Source: Lates calcarifer
Lineage: Eukaryota; Chordata; Actinopteri; Centropomidae
Length of the DNA stretch: 64,000 bases
Assembly (NCBI RefSeq): GCF_001640805.2
Contig: NC_066844.1
Location: forward strand, 14,995,543-15,059,542
Reading direction: 5' to 3'
In this document: positions 1-14,000 of the stretch, piece after piece
Layout: the number at the start of each line of letters is the position of its first letter
Position numbering within the stretch: position 1 is the stretch's first letter
Notes under the pieces: model-generated
The model's database searches: none
The model's input: the letters and a program-made list of their open reading frames with translations, nothing else
Told to the model about the DNA's origin: nothing
Translations under genes and position numbers: made by a program

Positions 1-12
1 GCAAGACAACGT

Positions 13-13
<1 letters not shown>

Positions 14-45
<32 letters not shown>
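14..45. repeat. T homopolymer (32)
   Basis: An uninterrupted run of 32 T lies at the left edge of the window. It may be the A tail of a minus-strand retroposon, but no element body is recognised to its left inside the window. Confidence 0.95.
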
Positions 46-48
<3 letters not shown>

Positions 49-3000
49 CTATTAGCTTTGGTATCCAAACTTTGCTGCTGAAACACTTCACTTATGTCTC
101 TCTGCATCAAACCAGTGGGTAGTTCTTAATGACATCGGTGGAGCAAATGATCATGGCATGGCACAAGGGACTCCAAGACCTCCTTTGGACCCCTTGTTTG
201 CAGCAGTGCAGATAAAAGCGTCAGTATCATGTATTTAGCCTGCTGTGCAATTTTGTGTTTCTATAGTAACTCTGGCCACACAGAATTCCCATTTGGCAGC
301 GTAGTAATTAATTTATCTCTATTGATCTCTTGTATCCCTCAAGCCTTTCAGCAGGGTGGCCTGAAAGCTGAAAGCTGCATTGTTGATTGAATGCACAGTC
401 TATCTTCAGATGCGATCACAAATCAGTCCTCATAGGGGAATAGCTGAGAGCAGGCCAGATTATGTTCTTTCATGCTGCAGTGGTAATGATTCATTTCATC
501 GTACAAGACACAAGTGACTGTAATTGCAGGTTTGGTACTGGGCAACAGCCTCTGCACTGCTCATGGTCATGTATACTGTCAGGGCAGGGACTCAACTGCA
601 GGAGTAGGCATTTAAGGCACAGCATACATAGCAGACTCCAGCTTATTCCCCGTGTTTTGCTTGTGATGCATTTTGGCATAGAGGGGCAAGATGCTTCAGG
701 TTCAGATTTTTATAATAAGCTGTTCCTGCCAGCTCACAGCACAGTCTGACATTTACTTAGAGCAGGGCAAATAAGGATAGAGAAAAAAATGAAAGAATAT
801 TTGCCTAAGGACCTTCAAACTCCCTTCTTGCCTCCTGCCCCTCCTTCTACTTCATATCTTTTTGAACTTCTCACTTTCCAGGTATAATGTTTCTAATACG
901 TATCTTCGACAGGTAGGAGGCACCCCTGGCAAACAGATGAAAAGAAATTATCTTATATACCTGCGCAAAACATCTCAGGGATGCAGAGTTCCAGTGCACG
1001 TCCAGTGCAGTGCAGAAAGATGTTTGGATAGAAACCATTGTATTCATTACCTACTCTGTAATGCAGAGGAAAAATCTCAAGTCATGAACCTGCCTTACGT
1101 CTCTGGGAAAATATAAATTTAACTTGCAGTCATTTTGATGTTAGTGAATCTGTCTCTCCACTTAAGTTTCCCATCTTAACCCAGGGGGGGCAGCTTTGGG
1201 AAATAAATAGCTATCAAAGAAAAGAAAATGAGAGAGAGGAGGAGACAAATCTGGAGAAGAATGATGGGGGCAGTAATAGTAGTAGACAACTCAATGGGAG
1301 GCAAAAAAAAAAGTCTAACTAAATGCAGCAGAAGCAAGATGGAGATGGGAAAAAAAGTGATGATAGCTCACCTTATGTCAGAGTCTGTGACAGAAATGAC
1401 TTGGAAGTTTGGAGACCGGCGTTGTCATGGAAACTGATTTTTTTTTTTTTTTTTGTGCTGCTGACAGGCGAGGGTGGGGTAGGGTGGAGGGGGCTCTTTG
1501 TGTTTTTCCTGTGGATGACAATGCCCGCCGATAAAGATGTCATCCTGAGAAAAATAGGTGTTGGTCGTCAATGGCCCTGAGTGCTGACATTGCCTTTGCT
1601 GAAGCCGTATTGTCCTGGGCAGTCCACTGAGGATTCTAGAGGCTGCTCTAGTGTATCTCTCTTTTCTTTGAAATTTGAAGAGTGCTTCCCACAGGGCCTG
1701 TTTAAGATAACATACTGCAAGACTGGAGATGTGACATGTTATGAACTGTGGCAAAAAGATACAGTTCTGCCTTTCATATTTGATGAGGAGCGTGGGATGC
1801 GGGGCGACTGAGCGGTGTGAAAGCAAAAGAAAGAGAAGTCAACTGTCCTCTTATCGTGAATTCAGTCCTTGTAACCACACAACTAATATACTCAAGGAGA
1901 AGGATAATAAAACTCATTACTATTAGATCAGGATTAGGGGAAGGATTGCTCCGTAATCCTTCTACCAACACTCACACCATGAATCTTCCAGAATATTCCA
2001 GCTTCTGTGTTAATGATCGTCAACACCAGTAATGTGCTGCGTCTTGAATCACACTTTGTCCTAGTATCCTCGCACGCGTTTGTGCGCTGGAGGCAAAAGT
2101 CCTGTTTATCATGTCCAGGCTGCTGTGCATGGGGCACGCCACATTTTTAATTAAAAGTCGTCGTATCTTTCTCTCCAACGTTGGGGAGGTGTGATCACTG
2201 CCTGTCACTTCAGCTCAACACAAACATGTTTATTTTTGGTCCCAGATTCATTTTAATGGGCTTGTCAAAACTGATGAAAATTAGAGGAGGCAGAGGCGGC
2301 TGATAAGCCCCACTGTTATTAGATGGGCTGGAGCTGTTGTTTGTCTGCCTTAGTTTGTCCTGTGTTGATGCTTAAATGCCTGTGTACAATGGAGCAGCAA
2401 TCTAAAGAAAATACACGACCCTGCACAACTGCTAATTCATTCTCAGGCACACAAAGTCAGATGATTAAAGTTTTCCTTGCCCGAACTTTTAAGAATAAAT
2501 AAAAGATTTGACACTTGTAGCTACTGGAGGAGCCTCTCCGTATTCATCAGTGCCTCTATACTGCAGTCTGCTCAGTGTTTTCTGAAATGTAGAACAGCAG
2601 AAGTAAATAGACACTGGAGCAGACAGACTCTGTTCTTATTCACTTGGGTGCTCTCTATCTTTGTTGTCCCTCCTGAACACACAAAAGAAAGCAAAAGTTG
2701 GATTTTTCCAACAAATCCTCTGAGGGCCAGAATAATAGCGCACCAGTGCCGCATGGCGCGCATCAAGTAAAGATGTGTATCAGATAAAAAGTAGGACTTT
2801 TATATCTGTATCTACGTCTGTGGAAGTGTCACTGCAGAGCTGCGTGATGACAGCTGTATTTCTCCTAATGGCAAAATATTGGGCCAGTTTCTGCAGTTGT
2901 ATTGGAATAGATCAGATTGGAGTTTATTGGTACTATACAAGACTGAATTGGGGAGATGATGGAATTTTACTGCTTTCCCACCACCCATAATACAGGACAG

Positions 3001-5609
3001 TTGTGTTTGCTCCACAGAGGGTGGTTTTATTGAAAAGCTCTTCTCACCGAGGTTATGCAGACAAATGACAGCATGACATACGAATGCAACCATCTGCTCC
3101 CTATGTGGGCTTTAGTAGAGGGCATAATTGCATTGTACTTTTATTGTGTTTGTTGTTTCAAGTCAATTGTCATCTCATAAAAATGCAAATACCGCACATA
3201 TGGAACATGACTGAGTCACTGGGAGCAAAGAGAAAATGGAAGATTAAAGAATGAAAGAAAATTAGGGGAGTTTGAGATAGGGGGAAAAAAGCAAGAAGAC
3301 ATAGAAGAAAAAGTGTCAGAGGAAAATTATTTGTTGTGCCTCAGCCTGTTCAGAGAGAGACTCCCTGTTGGTGTGTTTCTTTGCAGCCCATTCCCTGAAA
3401 CTTTTCAAATAACTCATGATGTTATTTGAGGCCTGTCAGGCTCCACATCAGAGGGTGGAACTAAGCATCAGAGATGGGGATGTAATCAAACTGAGACAAA
3501 CTCTTGTACAACTCAGCGTTAATAGAACATTACTTTTGAAAAGGGTTAGCATAATGTTGAATTAGCATTACATATTACAAAGCAAACACTTAAAGGTACA
3601 CTGGAATTTCTGGACCCTCTGGCGCACTATGGAGGAGTGTTTTGGCGAGTGGGTCTGGGTCATGCACGTATGCACTAGAACACAGAGGATGTGATTTAAA
3701 TTACAGCTGACTGCAGAGGACAAATCTGTAACGTAACTGTAGCAATGCATAAGAAAATGGAGGGAAGGAAGAAAATGTAAATAAGGATGAAAAACAATGC
3801 AGGTTTCAAAAGGAAAATGAGCTTTGCAAATGTTTTATGATGAAGGAAATCCATTCAACACATTTATTGGTCCTCAAGGATACTCGCTGTGCCTTTTGGC
3901 GAGAAACACTGAATGAACATAACTGAGATTGTTTATAAGAATAGTTCACATTATAGCTTTAAGGTTTAACTCCCCATATGATATGTAATCCTAACTGTTA
4001 GAAATGGTCACTCACCTAATTTTATGATGACTCCAGGGGTAGAAAGAAGAACCAACCCTTTTAGCAAAATATCTCCCACACAATCTGGCAACTTCCATTG
4101 AACATAAATATCTTTTAGGATGTTGTTTTATGATTATTTTTTTTCATAATGTCACTGTTCAGAACATTTATACCTAGGAAAGTTACCATAAGTATCAGTT
4201 AGGTGATGTACCTTCATCCCCAGTGCTTCTTTCATAGCAGAAGTAAAAGCCCCCAGGAGGCCATAACTACTGTGTCATACATCTACATACACTGAAAGAT
4301 TTAAGAACAATTTCTTACCTCCTACTTAAACAAACATGCATTTGGCATTTATTCAAATGATCACTTAAGGCATCTTTAACCATAACAATTATGTTATGTT
4401 ATGATTAACAAGGTAGTGCCCTAATGTAAGCCATAAAGCCCTCCCATGCACATACACATGCAAGCACTTGGCCATGCCACAGAAAGTGCTAAAAAGCACA
4501 CACCCCTAAGTGCTACCTTTAGTCCTTCACAAGAGGCGCTTCGAGCATGTTCCCTGTCCACTTAGTGCCTTCATATATCTAAGTGCTCCTTTTGACCTTC
4601 TCACTGTCTCAGTGCCCAGAACTGAGCTCATCACCTCTTATGTGACCCATTCTCTCAGGCTTGCTCTCTTGTGCCATTTCCCTTGAACTGCAACCAAAGA
4701 CAGTGGAGCAAACACAAACACAGAAATCAATGCAGAGCCACTTGAAACTTACAAAAACCAAACTGAAGCTTTATTGCTGTTGGTTGCATGTGTTAGTCCA
4801 GAGCATTTACGAACAGCAGTAAATAACCATAGAAACAAATAATAACCAGGTCTGAAGAAAACTTTTGATTTTGAAAGTAATCAATGTTTGGATTCAAAAA
4901 CAGTTATAACAAGTCAGTTCAAAAAGATGTCTTGTTGGTTGTGGAGATATACAAATTCAACTCTCAAACTGTGTAAAATGAATCTTAGATTTTCGTCACC
5001 ATTAAACAAAGTCTTCAGTTCCATAAATACAACATCATTGACATTAATACTGTATTTATAGAAACATTACATTTATAGACCATTGACATTTTAGAAGCTG
5101 AGAGAGGTCAGTGTGAAAGAGTGCAGTTGAAATGATGCTGCAATTCAAAGTCTGGCTTCATTTCACCAGTTTTTCTCCAGTAAAAAGACTCGATGACAGA
5201 TGTTTTGTGCCTCCACCTGTCAAAATGCTCTGTTGTTGTTAAACTGAATGGACCAGTTTAACAACCAGTTATGGGGATTCTCCCAGTCTGTCATGTTCTT
5301 TTGATGTCTCCAGGAAGCAAATCAGTGCACAGGGTCAGTTGGAGGGCTCTGTGGCCTTCGTTAGCTAACAGGAGTCTCTAAATCAAAGCTGTTGGAGGAG
5401 AAATAAGGACACTGGATTCCAAGGCTTCGGAAGTCTGAAAAGCTACTGAAATGCCACGTCCACTTAAAGACACATCTCCTAGCAGCTTGTACACTTTGTT
5501 CTCTTGGATCAGGATCAAAGACATTCAACAGTCATACAGTTGGTTTCAGTCCAGCTGAACTCACAGACTCACCTGTTTATTGCTGTGCATCATGTTTTAG
5601 TAAAAAGTG

Positions 5610-5633
5610 TTTTTTTTTTTTTTTTTTTTTTTT
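5610..5633. repeat. T homopolymer (24)
   Basis: An uninterrupted run of 24 T generates the Phe-rich and Lys-rich spurious ORFs around it. Confidence 0.95.
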
Positions 5634-6720
5634 CGCTCTTTGCTTGGTAGTCACAGCCAAACAACCTGCTCCAAAACACACTACAGGGACTCTGACGAAG
5701 CAGTGTCTCAGTGCCGACATGCATCTCATAATGTACCGCACAGCTCCCTGCAGCAGACACATAATAGACCCCTAACGGACCCAAGGGAGATTGTTAAAAT
5801 AACGCGGCGGGTTAGCTAAGACTAGCAGTGAAGTATTCCCGTGTGGGGATCATCAAATAGACACCTAAGGGATTGATGGTAGCCTTTAGCCGCCTCCTAA
5901 TAGTCATATGTTGGACAGATTTGACTGCGAGGATGAGTCCCAGGTGGATGTGAAATACATCACAGTACCCGTTAGCTGCTGGTTGTCAATAGAATCCAGA
6001 GGATATGAGGGAGCTGAGGTGGGTTGGTTGCTTGGTGAGCAGGCAGCAGTACTCTTTTTTTTGGGTTAATGGTTAAATGGGGTTGCAGGGAGATGGGGTG
6101 GGAGGGTGCAGAGGCTGATAAGCTGACACAGTGCGAATGGAAAGAGAGTGTCTCGCTGATGCAGAGGTGCAGTCTCTTCTCTTCTCTCATCATAACAGTT
6201 TAGCTGCTATTTTTGCTCTTTTTTCCCCCCCCTTTTTCTCAAATCTTCTCCAATGCATGTGATGAAAGTGGAGTGAGAAAAAGCAGAGAGAGGCTGTGAA
6301 GCCCCTTCCTCGGTGCCCACTCCTTGCCTGTCACCCTCATCATCTCCCTCTCAGCCCCTGCGGATCCACAGGGTGTAACTATGCACCTTCTGTCCTCCCC
6401 GGTCTGCCCGGCTCTTGATCTTCCCAGGCCCTCCGCCATCCTTCACTGGTCTTAATGACAGACATTTATTTAATTCAAGCTACTGGGAAATGAGATTAGT
6501 TTCGATAGGGGGGGGAGTTGAGCCAGAGAAAACGAGAGGGAGAGAGAAAGTGAAAATGTGTGTGCCTATAGCCTGTCACCTGCATACCTGCCAGCTTTCG
6601 CAGCTTCAAGACAAGTTATTTTAAAACAATGCATTTAATGCCATTACAGTCCAGCGCTTGTCATTCTGTCACTCGCTCCATTGTGACTCACTGCAGTATG
6701 CCCACATGAGCCAGAAGGAA

Positions 6721-6764
6721 GACGATGATGGAGATGGTGCTGATGAAGATGATGATGATGATGA
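6721..6764. repeat. imperfect (GAT)n repeat
   Basis: GATGATG blocks interrupted by GAG and GCT give an Asp-rich chance ORF on the plus strand. Confidence 0.9.
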
Positions 6765-6923
6765 CAGGCTGTTGATGCCGTTGGTTGGTAATGTGATCGC
6801 ATCCACAAGACACTTCAACGCCGCGTCTTCCTTTATTATATTTGCAGCTCTGCCATTGGGATATTGCTCTCAACCAAACGGCAATGTCAGACTCTGCATG
6901 CTAGTGGAAGCATTGAGTCAGCA

Positions 6924-6976
6924 GTGTGTTGTGTGTGTGTGTGTGAGAGTGTTAGGAGAGAGAGAGAGAGAGAGAG
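6924..6976. repeat. compound (GT)n / (GA)n microsatellite
   Basis: GT runs at 6924-6944 are followed by a GA run at 6955-6976. Confidence 0.9.
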
Positions 6977-7182
6977 CACGAGCGAGCTCTGCTTGACTCT
7001 GTGTGAGCTTGTGCAGTCTATCGCCCTCAAGCTCTGACACAGTCCACAGAGAGGAAACGGCGACAGGAGACCTCGTTCAGACATATGTTCAGTGTACTGC
7101 TCTTCATGCACACAGAAATGGAGGCATGCATACACACAAGCAATTGATTGTTCTTACATTAATATGAATTGTCAGGTGATCG

Positions 7183-7221
7183 TGTACACACACACATGCG
7201 CGCACACACACGCACACACAG
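7183..7221. repeat. imperfect (CA)n microsatellite
   Basis: CA repeats are interrupted by TGCGCG and CG. Confidence 0.85.
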
Positions 7222-10200
7222 CCAAATGCAAATCATATGAGATAAAGCATACACACAGGCAGCACAGAGGAGCACTTGGCTGCCTAAAGCCCCCGAAGCG
7301 CATGTCAACTCCTCCTTCCATCCCACTTTGGGGCTCTGCATTTTAACTAAACATCTGGCTATGTCAGCACCAGTTCATCACAGCAAGGACCCCCCACCCA
7401 CCCACACACCCGCGCACATTGGGAGGCTGCATTCAGAGAAAAGTATGTGCAATATGCAGTGTGATTCATGGTGGTTCGGTGTGTCCGCGAGTGAGCGTGC
7501 TGCATGCATATTCATTTGGATTTAATCATCAGGCGTCAAGGTTGAAATTGCAGGCTTTGACTGGACAAACATATATGGGTGTTGAGAATAAATGCATGCC
7601 AGCGTGCACCCACAACTGCTAAGATGTTTACATGCTGAAATGGAACCACCTACTGGGCTATAACAATTAATCGGCCGCTACCTACAGTGCATTAACATTA
7701 AGGTTGAGTCACCCCATTAAATGTGTTTAGCCTCCAGGGAAAGTGCTATAATGTTAGCTGAGAGAAAGTACAAATAGCTCAGTACAAGGCAGATCCATTT
7801 TATATTTAGGGCCTAACAGCATACACGGATACATTAATGCCCCCACTCTGTGCAACAGGACTGATTTGACTTTTGAGGTTATGAATAGTGAAGGGTAAGA
7901 CAATTACTGTACACTGACTTGACATTGTACAGAGAAATGAGAAGGCAGAAGACATGCCATTGGAGCTGTCTAATGGCCAGGTGGGGATTTCATCAGGCCC
8001 TGAGAGGGTAATTTTCATCAATAGAGTCATGTTCAGTGATTAGTGTGACTCAGCTGTACAGTAGTATTGCTTTTCTGAGTAAAAATGAATGTATCAAATT
8101 TGTCATTTCTGTTATTATTGAAGCCACCAATCAAAAAAGAAAAACAAAAACTGTATTCTGCCACCATCCAGTATTTTCTGTCGTTATCTGTCTTTTCAGA
8201 TGTATAAAGACAGAATTGCTTTTTCATCTTGTTAGTATTCCCAGTGTTGATTTTATTGAGTTCTTGAGTCTTTTGTTTCCCCGAACACAAGAGCTGATGC
8301 AATTGACAATTCTTGAAAGCGAAACAGGAAAAAAACACCGAACGCTTTGTAAATAATAAGCCCAATGCTGACAAATGTTAAGTAATCTTCATCCTCTGGC
8401 TCTGGAGTTTGAAAAACAGCTAAGTAGCCACTGCTTATTTGAACAGACTATACCATCTTGATGACAAGGTTATTGGCAGGATTGATACTCTCGCCTGAGA
8501 AAACTCCAGCCTCTTGTATTAACTCATACCCAGCTGGGGAAATTAGTGATGAGCTCCTGACAGACTCTCTGATGGAGAACATTTAGAAGCTAGCGTCTCA
8601 GGAGGGCACTGAATTAACCTCTGAACGTGTTAGAGGCTTTTTCTCGTGAACAATATGGAAAAGATTTGTTTGGACAGATGTATATGTGAGCGAGCATCAG
8701 ATGTGTGAAAGTGCGCTACATGTGAAACAGGGTGAAATCTCCCCCAGACCTGCTGCCTGTCTGTAGCTAAGGCAGTGATGTCATAACATATTAAATCACA
8801 AAGTTCTGTTCACTAAGTTATCGTCAATACATCCCCAGTGACACCCTTGTAGTTTGGATTGCAGTGCACGTAAGCAATGCTTATCTCTGAAGAAAAGGGG
8901 CCTTTAGTGATTACAGTGTATTGGCAGTTGGGTGTGTGTAACAGCAGTCTCCTGAAGTGCCCCATTACCTCTGATTTAAAGTGTGTACAGAGCAACAGGC
9001 CGAGTGATACAGTCCCTCCTCTGATGATACCAACAGCATTCTGCTCACGGACAGGAGAGCTGCAGAGAGAGAGAAAGGGGCAAATTACAGGAGAGAAAAT
9101 GGGTCTTATTCACAGGCATAGAATCACATTTTCTAACATTAATAACATTTTAGCATTCATCCTCTCCGTTTTACCTGCATTTGGTCTTTGGCTCAATAAA
9201 AATCTACATGTTTAGAGACGTGCATTAGAGGAGATACACTGAAAAGCTTTTTACTTTAACTACGCACACAATTATTCATGCAGCACTAGTCTGAGCTCAT
9301 GTTAACAGCAAAATGTGCTTCAAAGCATGTGAACCTAACAAAATTTAACTAATTAGGCATTTCTTTTGAACTTGAAACATGTTGATCAAAGTGAATAATT
9401 CTGACAAAAAGACCCACAAGAGTGCAGTCAAACACTTTTACTGTAACTGAACCTTCCTAGTCATCAGGATAGTCAAGAGACAAAGTCATATATCCTCCAG
9501 TGTCCTGGCTGGTGTCATTAATCATCCCATATTCTGCAGCAGAGCTCAGTCAGATATACAGCAGCAGGCCTGCCAAATTTAATAGGAGAGAAAGACACGT
9601 GGTCACAAAAGAAGCTGTTTGAATCACAACAACAATGGCACTCTGCAGACACTCTGTTAATCTGTCATGCCAGTCAAAACTCTCAACATGTTGTCACCAC
9701 GCTGGCCAAGAGGGATTCATGACTCATGGAAGAACAGAAGAGTGTTCTCCACCTTTAAAACTATATTTTCGTTCTTCAGAATCAATACTTCTGTGTTAAG
9801 AGTTGGAGTTTTAAAAGTCTAACTTTTCACTTCACTTTTATTTACACTCAGTTGGCAGTTTTAGTCTGTTTCAGGCAAGTGTTGATTCAACTTTATGGCC
9901 ATTTTCATTTCAGAAGCTGCAGCCTGTAGTGCTGTTGAATTGTATTGCATTATACAAACAAGTGTTTCTGTTATATTGTCTACCCCATTTATCAACGAGG
10001 ATAGGCTAAATAACAAACACCTCTCTATACAGTATAAAACAATGTAGCTCAGCACCACCAAAAGCCATACCCTCCAAAATTATCATACAGTTTTTTGCTA
10101 CTGCTGGAAATTAGGGTGTTGAGAGCAGTGAAAGTAAAACAAAACAGTAAAGCTACACACCATAAAAACCAAAACAATGAGCTGAAAATGCTACAATGCA

Positions 10201-10375
10201 CCATAAAGCTGAAAACTGCAGCGAGATCTATAAAGTCAGGTGATTATTCAATATGGGGTTGTCACTGCAAGCAAATCTTTGATCATTACTCACAATGATT
10301 TGATTCACAGTTGGAAATTTATAATATTGAAAATATTAATTAGAGCAGCCTCAAGTAATTTTTTTTATGAGAGTT

Positions 10376-10438
10376 TATCTATCTGTCTATCTATCTATCT
10401 ATGTGTGTGTGTATATATACACACCACATGATGTGGTA
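10376..10438. repeat. (CTAT)n tract running into palindromic GT/TA/CA sequence
   Basis: A CTAT tetranucleotide tract is followed by the 18-bp perfect palindrome GTGTGTATATATACACAC and the short hairpin CCACATGATGTGG. Confidence 0.85.
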
Positions 10439-11002
10439 TATATGATTTTATTTAGATAAACAATCTGAGCAGCTCTTCCACTGTCACTCGCCTAAAGAGG
10501 CTTTCATACCTTTGGCTATCAAGGTCACATACACTGTAATCTCTGTCAGTATGCACACACAGGAACGACTGGCATCCATCAGATGCACACAATTTGAGAC
10601 TTTTGAATCACAGTCTCCTAATCTCCTAAATCCTAATCTTACCATATGGAGTTGAAGGTTGAATTGCACGCGAGGAGCCAAGAACACTATATAAACTTAC
10701 TTGTCTGTTAGCCTAAAATAAAATCTCTTTAGGCTGTGACTGTAGCTTATGTGCTGCATTGAGGGTTGAGTGTACGATTGCTCACTCCACAAGGGTCCTA
10801 TTACCACAAAACGTTAATGCTCCATGTCATTGTGCTTCTATTCAGTCACTTTAGTATAATAATTAATCAAAATAAACATACAGCGCTTGACAATAAGGCT
10901 TTTATATTCGGCACTAATCAGACAACTCATTAGGCAGTAATGAGCCGACTCTGCCTGTTCTTGTCGTGTTTGGGGGAAGTTTGGCGCATGGGGAGAAGTG
11001 TT

Positions 11003-11089
11003 TGTGTGTCTTTGTGTGTGAGCACACAGATACACATAGGCACACATGCACCCCCACGTGCACACACACATTCACACACACACACACCA
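11003..11089. repeat. GT-rich arm facing CA-rich arm
   Basis: A GT-rich stretch (11003-11022) is followed by CA-rich stretches (11023-11089). The arms are imperfectly complementary and could fold back. Confidence 0.8.
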
Positions 11090-14000
11090 GCCGGCACTCC
11101 TGTAGTCCCACTCCAATTATGGCAGCATCTCACCCGGGAAGAAGCCCACTTACCCAGCATTCACTTTATGAATAATTGATTGTTTGTGCCAGTGTTATTT
11201 GTAAATACACGTTTGCTCTCTGATTAATAGTTTTCTAGACATACTCATTTGTTCAATTTGATTAGACTCTTAAATGTATTATTTATTAGCTGAAAATGCT
11301 CTCCGGTTATTAGTCATCACAAGGGCAACAAGAAGATTTGGCATAAGGACGCATCTGCATGCAAACAGACGCGCTCACATCAATCCACACTCACTCTCAT
11401 GGCAGGTGGCAGTGCGTGTGTGTGTTTGTGTGTGATTTAACACGTCGTTTGGAAGTTGTGAACAGTTTCACTGCCTTTCAGCATGTACTAGTGAATGCCT
11501 TTTAGACTTACAGCTTCTTTTTCAAATCTTTGATCATATGAAAAGTAAGCAAGTTAAGTATTTTTCTCCAGTATATTAATGAGATCCATGTGCAAATGTA
11601 TTGAAGTAGATGAATGTAGAAACATCAGACACTTACCATTTCACAGCAGTGAGAAGACTGTGAAAGGTTATCAGACAGACAATGCAGATGTTGTTTGGTG
11701 CTTTGTGAGAGCTCAAAATGTTTCTTTTATGTCGCTGATGAAGGAAATGAGTAACTGTGACCTTTTTGGACGAGTTTGTAATATGTGGGAGTTACTCGCT
11801 TTGACTGATTCTTTTCACTGCAGCAGAGTTTTTCGTAAAGAACCAGGTGAAATGTGTTGGATGAGTTCAAAAGAAAACGGATAGTGCGGTATGCAGGATG
11901 TTTGTCAGAAGTTTTAATTTATGCATTTAAGAGCAAAGATGACACGAGCAGCACAAGATCATCACTGTGACAGGGCAGCCACCTGTTTCAGTGCTGCTCC
12001 TTTACTATTCTTTAAATCTAAAAAGAACATTGAAAGAGTAGTAGCCTTTTGAAGGTTTTACAGGGCATTTATTCATCTATCTCCGTGTCCACTTTTTAGT
12101 CAGTGCACAACTCCTGTACAATCTGTCAAGCAATATGAAATTTAAAACTGTGGTGCCATATTTAAATTATCTGCAATACAACACTCAAATGTTCTATGTA
12201 TCAGTTTAGCCAGCGGCAGCAGACATCAGTTTGTCCCACTGATGTATTCTTACATCAATGGATGGTGGAACATCTATATGCAGGCTTTGGCTGGTTTTCC
12301 TCTTTTTGCCCCCAGGGAGTGCACAAGCTCGCTATCAGAGATAAAAACCACATTTTAGATTTGTGAAAATGACTCAGGGTATGTGCAGTCGACAATACAC
12401 GTTACTATTCATTCTATAGCAAGGTCTTTTTCTGTATTCTGTTCTTACTGCCAGAGAGAGACATCATGTGTGTGACTAGAGGGTGCTTGAAAATCATTTT
12501 GAATACAAGGCTGCATACAAAATACCATCAGGAGCAAGATAACAGTTGTGATTGTGATGTTCAGCCTTACAGTTAAGGCTTGTGACATCACCAGCTCAAT
12601 TCATGCAACTGAGCAATCAGCCTGCACACCTGGTATTCATCAGCTGTTGTTTTCCCCTCACCTCCTGCTCCTGATGATGGATCAGGGGGTGAGAAACCTA
12701 ACCTTATGCTCACTGGGTTTGTATAGTAATATATGATAATGATACATTTAATAATATAACCGTGTATCCATTTGCTGTGATTGCACCTGCCAGAGATGAC
12801 ATAGTTGCTAACAGAGTTGCAGGGCCAATGCTTGATATGAACAAGAGTAGAATAACAACACATTTCATCGAGGTCCATCCAAAAGGTCAAGTGTGCGGGT
12901 CATAGAGTATCCCATGCCAGCTTACACACAATGCAACCTGTACATGTACATCTTTGTCAATAGGCCTTTTTCACTGCTAACATTTTGACCTGTTATCAAC
13001 AATGGCTCTGTTATATTCAAGTGTCCCAGTAGGTCCAGACATTGTGACAGTGATACAATACCAGGACCCTGAAACTGAAACAGTTATATGGAATTCAGCC
13101 ATCATTAATACTGTTGTTTACAGCTGTATTTTTTTTCTACTGTGATGTCAAAATGTCATGTGAAAATGGTCTATGTACTGTAATTGATACTCAAATGGTT
13201 GATTGAATATAGGCCCTCCACGTTGTGGTACACCTTTACAGGAGTTCATCTGCCTGATTAGACCTCTTCTCAGGAGAGTTTGGGTGTAACACTGTGCATG
13301 ACTGACATCTCCTTGACACTACTGTTGGCTTTGTTACATCTGTCAGTTAGGGAAAACTTACACCTATGTTTGATTTCCTCACAGGTTGATGTCCCCAACA
13401 AACTACTAGCATAGCTCTGTGCAACTGCAAACAGTAAAGAGGTCTAATGAGCCAGAGTAAATGAAAACACCGGTGTAGGTGTGCAGAGCCATTTATGGCA
13501 GACAAGACTGGATGTTAACATCTGTGGCAAATGTGTCCGTAATACCAAATTGCGCAGTTTTGAGTATTTTAGAATTGTGAATAGCGGGCTGTGGCTGATT
13601 TGGCTGTTACAGCATGTACAATGCTATTGTTGAAAACCTTGAAACCTGTTGCAAAGAGGTTGTGGACGAATGCCCAGCATCTCAGTGGGGGGATCTCACT
13701 TACAAAACTGACAGACATGGTGCATCATTGGTGTGTGTACATGTATTTGTGACTGGCATGTCTGTGTGTGTGTATTCGTGTGCCTGTGCATACCAGTGTG
13801 TGTTGCTGTGCTCCTCAGGAGTGCTAGCAGGCCAACTGAAGAGAGAAGGAAAAGCAGCTCTGCTCTGCACCATATGCCAAATATGAGCCTGCCTGCCAAT
13901 TTGTGGGGGATACTGGCAAGTGCTAGCAAGGCTGAATTCTTGACAGAGGGAGATGAATAATTGAACATGTGCGGAGCAAAGTTCTGTTGGGATAGAGTGG

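Noticed and set aside
1581..1811. Possible missing cdh4 exon because of the peptide YCKTGDVTCYE
   Set aside because: The Cys-Lys-Thr-Gly string recalls the N-cadherin prodomain start, but the following residues do not fit and no acceptor and phase-1 donor pair frames it.
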